64,000 nt of DNA from an uncultured Verrucomicrobiales bacterium. GTDB taxonomy: Bacteria; Verrucomicrobiota; Verrucomicrobiia; Verrucomicrobiales; Akkermansiaceae. The stretch is taken from assembly GCA_937928545.1 (NCBI GenBank), contig CALGJQ010000024.1, positions 40,012-104,011 of the forward strand. The letters are read 5' to 3'. Below the pieces are notes generated by a model. It did no database searches. It was not told where the DNA came from and was given only the letters and a program-made list of their open reading frames with translations. Below, in pieces: positions 60,783 to 64,000 of the stretch; position 1 is the stretch's first letter, and each line of letters begins with the position of its first letter. A program made the position numbers and the translations under genes.

Positions 60783-62936
60783 ATGAGCACACCCATCGAA
60801 GTTCGCCACCTTGACCGCCTCCCGAAAGACGGTTGCGTGATCATTCCCGGTCGCCTCGATGCCGCCCAAGCCCGCGAGCTCACCAACGTGCTCTCTGACC
60901 GGAAAATCACCTGGCTTGCGGAAGAAATGTCTTCTTTGCAGTCGGAGCTTCAATCCTACCTGCAATCGAGTGGACTGGACGGCGCGGCCTTTTCCAAGCT
61001 CGACGAATCTCTCCCCAAAGTTGGTGAAAACTTAGCGCCTAGAATCGAAGGCAATGGCGTCTTGATCTTCGTGCCCGGCGTAGCGACCTGTCGCCCCGGC
61101 GCTCCGTGTCGCATTCCCTCCGATATCCTGCGCGCCCTTTGCGAGCTCGGCCTCCCCATCGCACCGCTCGAAGTCACCATCCCTCTCGAAGCAAAGCTCT
61201 CGATCGAAAGCTCCCTGAAACTTCCCGAAGCGATCCTCACTTTTGCCCCGCCTCTCAAAAAAGGCCAAGCCACCGTCGCACGATACCGCGAAGCTCTCTT
61301 GAATTGCGCGGAAGACGCCTTCTCCAGCCGAGAGTTTTTAAATGGCTCCCTCGCCGTCGCCCTCTTGGAAGGCCTAAAACTCCACGCCGCGAATCACACC
61401 CTCTTCGATGGCACCGACGACTCAGAGCTCCCCTTTGAAAAAATGCTCGGCGCCGCCATCGCTCTTTCCAAAGAGATCAAGACCGCCACAAAAAAGGAAC
61501 GCGTTGGCATCATCCTTCCTCCCGGCAAAGGAGGCATGATCGCCAACCTCGCCGTCCTCTTCGCCAACAAGATCCCGGTCAACCTCAACTTCACCGCCTC
61601 CCACCAAGCGGTCCGTTCCTCCATCCGCCAAGCAGACATCGACCGCTTCATCACGGCCGATCCCTTTGTCCGAAAGGTCCCCGACTTCCCTTGGCCACCC
61701 AACCGCGACCTCCTCTTTATTGAACGCATTCTTCCGCAAATTAAAAAGAAGATCGTCAAATGGGTCGTCCTCGCCAAATTCCTACCTTCGAAAGTTCTCA
61801 TCAAACTCCTTGGAATTGGGAAATCGAAAGGTGACGACGAAGCGGTTCTCCTCTTCACCTCTGGCTCCTCAGGCGAGCCTAAAGGCGTCCCTCTCAGTCA
61901 CCGTAATCTCTTGGCCAACGTCTGCCAATTTGGTCGTCAACTTTGCCTCCCAGAGGACTCCAAACTCCTCGGATGCCTCCCCCTTTTCCACTCTTTCGGG
62001 AGCACCGTCACCCTCTGGTTTCCCATTATCGAGGGCCTCGACCTCGTCACCTACCCCACTCCGCTAGAAACCAAGCGCCTCGCCGAGCTCATCGAAAAGC
62101 ACGAGGTCAACTTGCTCCTCTCCACTCCCACCTTCCTGCGTGGCTACATGAGACGCATCGAGCCCGAGCAGCTCAAGTCCCTCAGCATCGTCGTGACCGG
62201 AGCGGAGAAGCTCCCCGATAGTCTCGCGCATTCCTTCGAGGACAAATTCGGCATCCTCCCGATGGAAGGCTATGGCCTCACCGAGACCTCTCCGGCGGCC
62301 ACTGTCAACCTTCCCCTCGATGATCCCGGCGATGGCTTTCCGCTCATCCCTTCACAACGCTTCACCTCAGTCGGCCCTCCTCTCCCCGGCGTTGCCATCC
62401 GTATCACCAATGCGGCTACCGATGAGAAATCCACCCTCGATCAATCAGGCATCATCTGGATGAAAGGAGCGAACATCTTCAAAGGCTACCTCAACAAGCC
62501 CGAACTCACCGAAGAGGTCATCGACAGCGACGGATGGTTCAAGTCGGGCGACGTCGGCCGAGTCGATGACGATGGTTTCCTCTACATCGAAGGCCGCATT
62601 TCCCGCTTCTCTAAAATCGCCGGTGAAATGGTCCCTCACGAAACTGTCGAAGCCGCAGTGAATAAAGCGATGGGCCTCGATAACGAAACCGAGCGCAAAA
62701 TCGCCATCGTCGGCATCCCCGATGATAAGAAAGGAGAAGCCATCGCCCTCCTCTCCACCATCGCAGGTCCCGCCTTAGAGCAAGATGCTCTCGATATCCG
62801 CTACAAGCTTATGGACGACGGCATTCCCTCTCTCTGGTGCCCGAAAAAAATCATCCCAGTCGAGAGCATTCCCGTGCTCGCCTCAGGCAAGCTCGACATC
62901 AAGGGCTGTGAAGACCTCATCCACGAAAACTACTGA
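60783..62936 (+). CDS. Aas-like acyl-adenylating enzyme with degenerate acyltransferase domain
   Basis: A 717-residue protein. Residues ~1-190 align in order with the PlsC-type acyltransferase part of Aas proteins (DGCVIIPGRLDAAQAREL, GNGVLIFVPGVATCRPG, ELGLPIAPLEVTIPL), but the catalytic H-x4-D reads G-R-L-D-A-A-Q, so it is probably inactive. Residues ~215-715 are an AMP-binding acyl-CoA/ACP synthetase: LLFTSGSSGEPKGVPLSHRN, GYGLTETSPAATVN, GWFKSGDVGRVDDDGFLYIEGRIS and the terminal lysine motif PVLASGKLDIKG. It would activate fatty acids for lipid repair or remodelling. The MidA gene overlaps its 3' end. Confidence 0.85.
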   Translation: MSTPIEVRHLDRLPKDGCVIIPGRLDAAQARELTNVLSDRKITWLAEEMSSLQSELQSYLQSSGLDGAAFSKLDESLPKVGENLAPRIEGNGVLIFVPGVATCRPGAPCRIPSDILRALCELGLPIAPLEVTIPLEAKLSIESSLKLPEAILTFAPPLKKGQATVARYREALLNCAEDAFSSREFLNGSLAVALLEGLKLHAANHTLFDGTDDSELPFEKMLGAAIALSKEIKTATKKERVGIILPPGKGGMIANLAVLFANKIPVNLNFTASHQAVRSSIRQADIDRFITADPFVRKVPDFPWPPNRDLLFIERILPQIKKKIVKWVVLAKFLPSKVLIKLLGIGKSKGDDEAVLLFTSGSSGEPKGVPLSHRNLLANVCQFGRQLCLPEDSKLLGCLPLFHSFGSTVTLWFPIIEGLDLVTYPTPLETKRLAELIEKHEVNLLLSTPTFLRGYMRRIEPEQLKSLSIVVTGAEKLPDSLAHSFEDKFGILPMEGYGLTETSPAATVNLPLDDPGDGFPLIPSQRFTSVGPPLPGVAIRITNAATDEKSTLDQSGIIWMKGANIFKGYLNKPELTEEVIDSDGWFKSGDVGRVDDDGFLYIEGRISRFSKIAGEMVPHETVEAAVNKAMGLDNETERKIAIVGIPDDKKGEAIALLSTIAGPALEQDALDIRYKLMDDGIPSLWCPKKIIPVESIPVLASGKLDIKGCEDLIHENY

Positions 62937-63831
62937 TCCAAGCCTCATCCGCTTTGATCACTTTATGGCGGAGGCCCTCTACGGACCTCGCGGCTACTAC
63001 ACGAGCAAGCGACCCATCCTTGGAGCACGCGGCGACTTCACCACCACGCCCAAACTCACAAACGCCCTTGCCCAGCGAATCGCGAACTGGATTCAAGAAG
63101 CATGGAAAAGACAAGAGCAAGCTCTCCCCGTCATTGAACTTGGCCCCGGCGATGGTACTCTCGCTTTCGATATCCGTAAAAGTCTAGGATTTCTCGTACG
63201 TCGAAAACTAGACTACCACTTCGTCGAAATCTCCCCCCACCTCGCCGAGCGCCAACAGGAAAAAAACAAAGGCACCTGGCACGCCACCCTAAAAGAAGCT
63301 CTCACCGCCACCAGCGGATCAGCCCTCATCATCTCCAATGAATTCTTCGACGCCTTCCCGGTTCGAATCTTCAATGAGGAACTGAAAGAACTTTTCCTCG
63401 ATTCAAATTATCGCGAAATTTGGCAATCACCCACCACCCTCCCCGACTCCTCCCTTTTTCAAAACCCGCCCACTCGCTTCGAAGTTGCCGAATCCATCCA
63501 CCAGTGGTTTCAAAGTGACCTCTCCTTCCTCAAGAAAGGTGAAATCCTCAGCATCGACTACGGCGGCGACGCCCAAGAAGTCTACCGCCGTCGTCCCCTC
63601 GGCTCCCTGCGCGGCTACGCCCATCACATGCGTCTCGTCCCACCAGAAGCCTACCAAAACCCCGGAAAGCAGGACCTCACCTTTGATGTTTCCTTTCCCG
63701 ATCTCATCCGTTGGGGTGAAGAACTCGGCCTCGAAACTATCGACCTCCTGACCCAAGCAAATTTTCTTGGCACTGATGATCACGATGGCGCAGGGGGAGC
63801 CTTCAAGGTCCTCCATCAAAGGAAAACGTGA
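62908..63831 (+). CDS. MidA-family SAM-dependent methyltransferase (DUF185)
   Basis: A ~307-residue methyltransferase related to NDUFAF7/MidA, which methylates an arginine of complex I subunit NDUFS2 in mitochondria. The conserved N-terminal block LIRFDHFMAEALYGPRGYY argues for the GTG at 62908 (VKTSSTKTTDPSLIRFD), which overlaps the upstream gene by 29 bases; the ATG at 62965 would cut the motif. The SAM site is VIELGPGDGTLAFDI, with ALIISNEFFDAFPVRIF and GEILSIDYGGDAQEVYRRRP downstream. Length is slightly under the usual 350-400. Bacterial role is not established. Confidence 0.88.
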   Translation: MKTSSTKTTDPSLIRFDHFMAEALYGPRGYYTSKRPILGARGDFTTTPKLTNALAQRIANWIQEAWKRQEQALPVIELGPGDGTLAFDIRKSLGFLVRRKLDYHFVEISPHLAERQQEKNKGTWHATLKEALTATSGSALIISNEFFDAFPVRIFNEELKELFLDSNYREIWQSPTTLPDSSLFQNPPTRFEVAESIHQWFQSDLSFLKKGEILSIDYGGDAQEVYRRRPLGSLRGYAHHMRLVPPEAYQNPGKQDLTFDVSFPDLIRWGEELGLETIDLLTQANFLGTDDHDGAGGAFKVLHQRKT

Positions 63832-63889
63832 TTCCCACTCCTACATAACCAGGGCGATCAAGCTAGGGAATTTTCAACGACCAACTCAC

Positions 63890-63980
63890 CAGCCCCAATC
63901 GGGGCAATCTAACGTAGCCCAGTGGCAAAGCGTAGCGTCGCCCTGGGTCTTGGGGTCGAAGAAACGAGGCGCGAGCCTTT
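63890..63980. repeat. Intergenic hairpins and probable dispersed repeat at right edge
   Basis: After MidA no gene is visible to the window end. GCCCC-AATC-GGGGC (63892-63905) is a perfect hairpin. Next, CGTAGCCCAGTGGCAAAGCG and TAGCGTCGCCCTGGGTCTTG (63913-63952) contain CCCAG/CTGGG arms with GC-GTAGC repeats inside, then GAAACGAGGCGCGAGCC. Sequences of this kind are, from memory, widespread dispersed repeats in Planctomycetota and Verrucomicrobiota. Confidence 0.45.
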
Positions 63981-64000
63981 GATCTTGAATCGGATATGAG

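Noticed and set aside
62785..62907. Upstream extension of the MidA-family protein
   Set aside because: It overlaps the C-terminus of the acyl-adenylating enzyme, and the family block begins only after the GTG at 62908.

Overview
The window looks like chromosomal DNA of a member of the Verrucomicrobiota (Planctomycetes-Verrucomicrobia-Chlamydiae group). The main pointers are a DUF1501 protein paired with a PSCyt1/DUF1549/DUF1553 protein (23.1-27.6 kb), a TIGR03790 protein, a DUF3857/transglutaminase/TPR giant, bactofilins, and lipid A synthesis (lpxB), which implies an outer membrane. Most starts have no recognisable Shine-Dalgarno sequence. The + strand is C-rich whichever strand is coding. 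Genus cannot be assigned from sequence alone. No phage, transposase, CRISPR array or rRNA operon is visible.

Layout. 0-7 kb: heme genes on the minus strand (a CcsA/HemX-like protein, hemA, and hemC cut by the left edge), a secreted beta-helix protein, an unknown membrane protein and lpxB. 7-14 kb: a TPR membrane protein, two adjacent bactofilins (the second with two zinc ribbons), nadA, a Skp/OmpH-like chaperone, a coiled-coil membrane protein, an RsuA-type pseudouridine synthase, a dGTPase, and a small lipoprotein that runs into the remnant of a phospholipase C gene. 14-18.5 kb: chrA, then leuC-DUF2059-leuD. 18.6-27.6 kb: the 1515-residue transglutaminase protein and the DUF1501/PSD1 pair. 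27.7-31.7 kb: a TroABCD/ZnuABC-type metal importer whose first permease carries a C-terminal DtxR/MntR-like domain.

31.7-36 kb: a hairpin-rich stretch next to tRNA-Ser(GCU), twin coiled-coil membrane proteins, an MsbA-like exporter and a structured leader with an intrinsic terminator. 36-44 kb: argC-argJ, a cystathionine gamma-synthase of the fungal STR2 type, rplM-rpsI, folD, an LPLAT/DUF374 acyltransferase and an FGGY kinase. 44-52.8 kb: an A-type Fe-S carrier, a glycosyltransferase-51 penicillin-binding protein whose transpeptidase domain appears dead, a RimB-like protease with recN, then an MBL hydrolase-TIGR03790-DUF2851 cluster. 52.8-64 kb: dprA, two unknown proteins, topoisomerase III, a sodium:solute symporter with its DUF4212 subunit, an Aas-like acyl-adenylating enzyme with a degenerate acyltransferase domain, and a MidA-family methyltransferase.

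Most genes are housekeeping. The parts most worth a second look are the hairpin array beside tRNA-Ser with its copied tRNA 3' end, the permease-DtxR fusion, the zinc-ribbon bactofilin, the phospholipase C remnant, the dead-transpeptidase PBP, and an intergenic repeat family that abuts stop codons of dprA, topB and the symporter gene.
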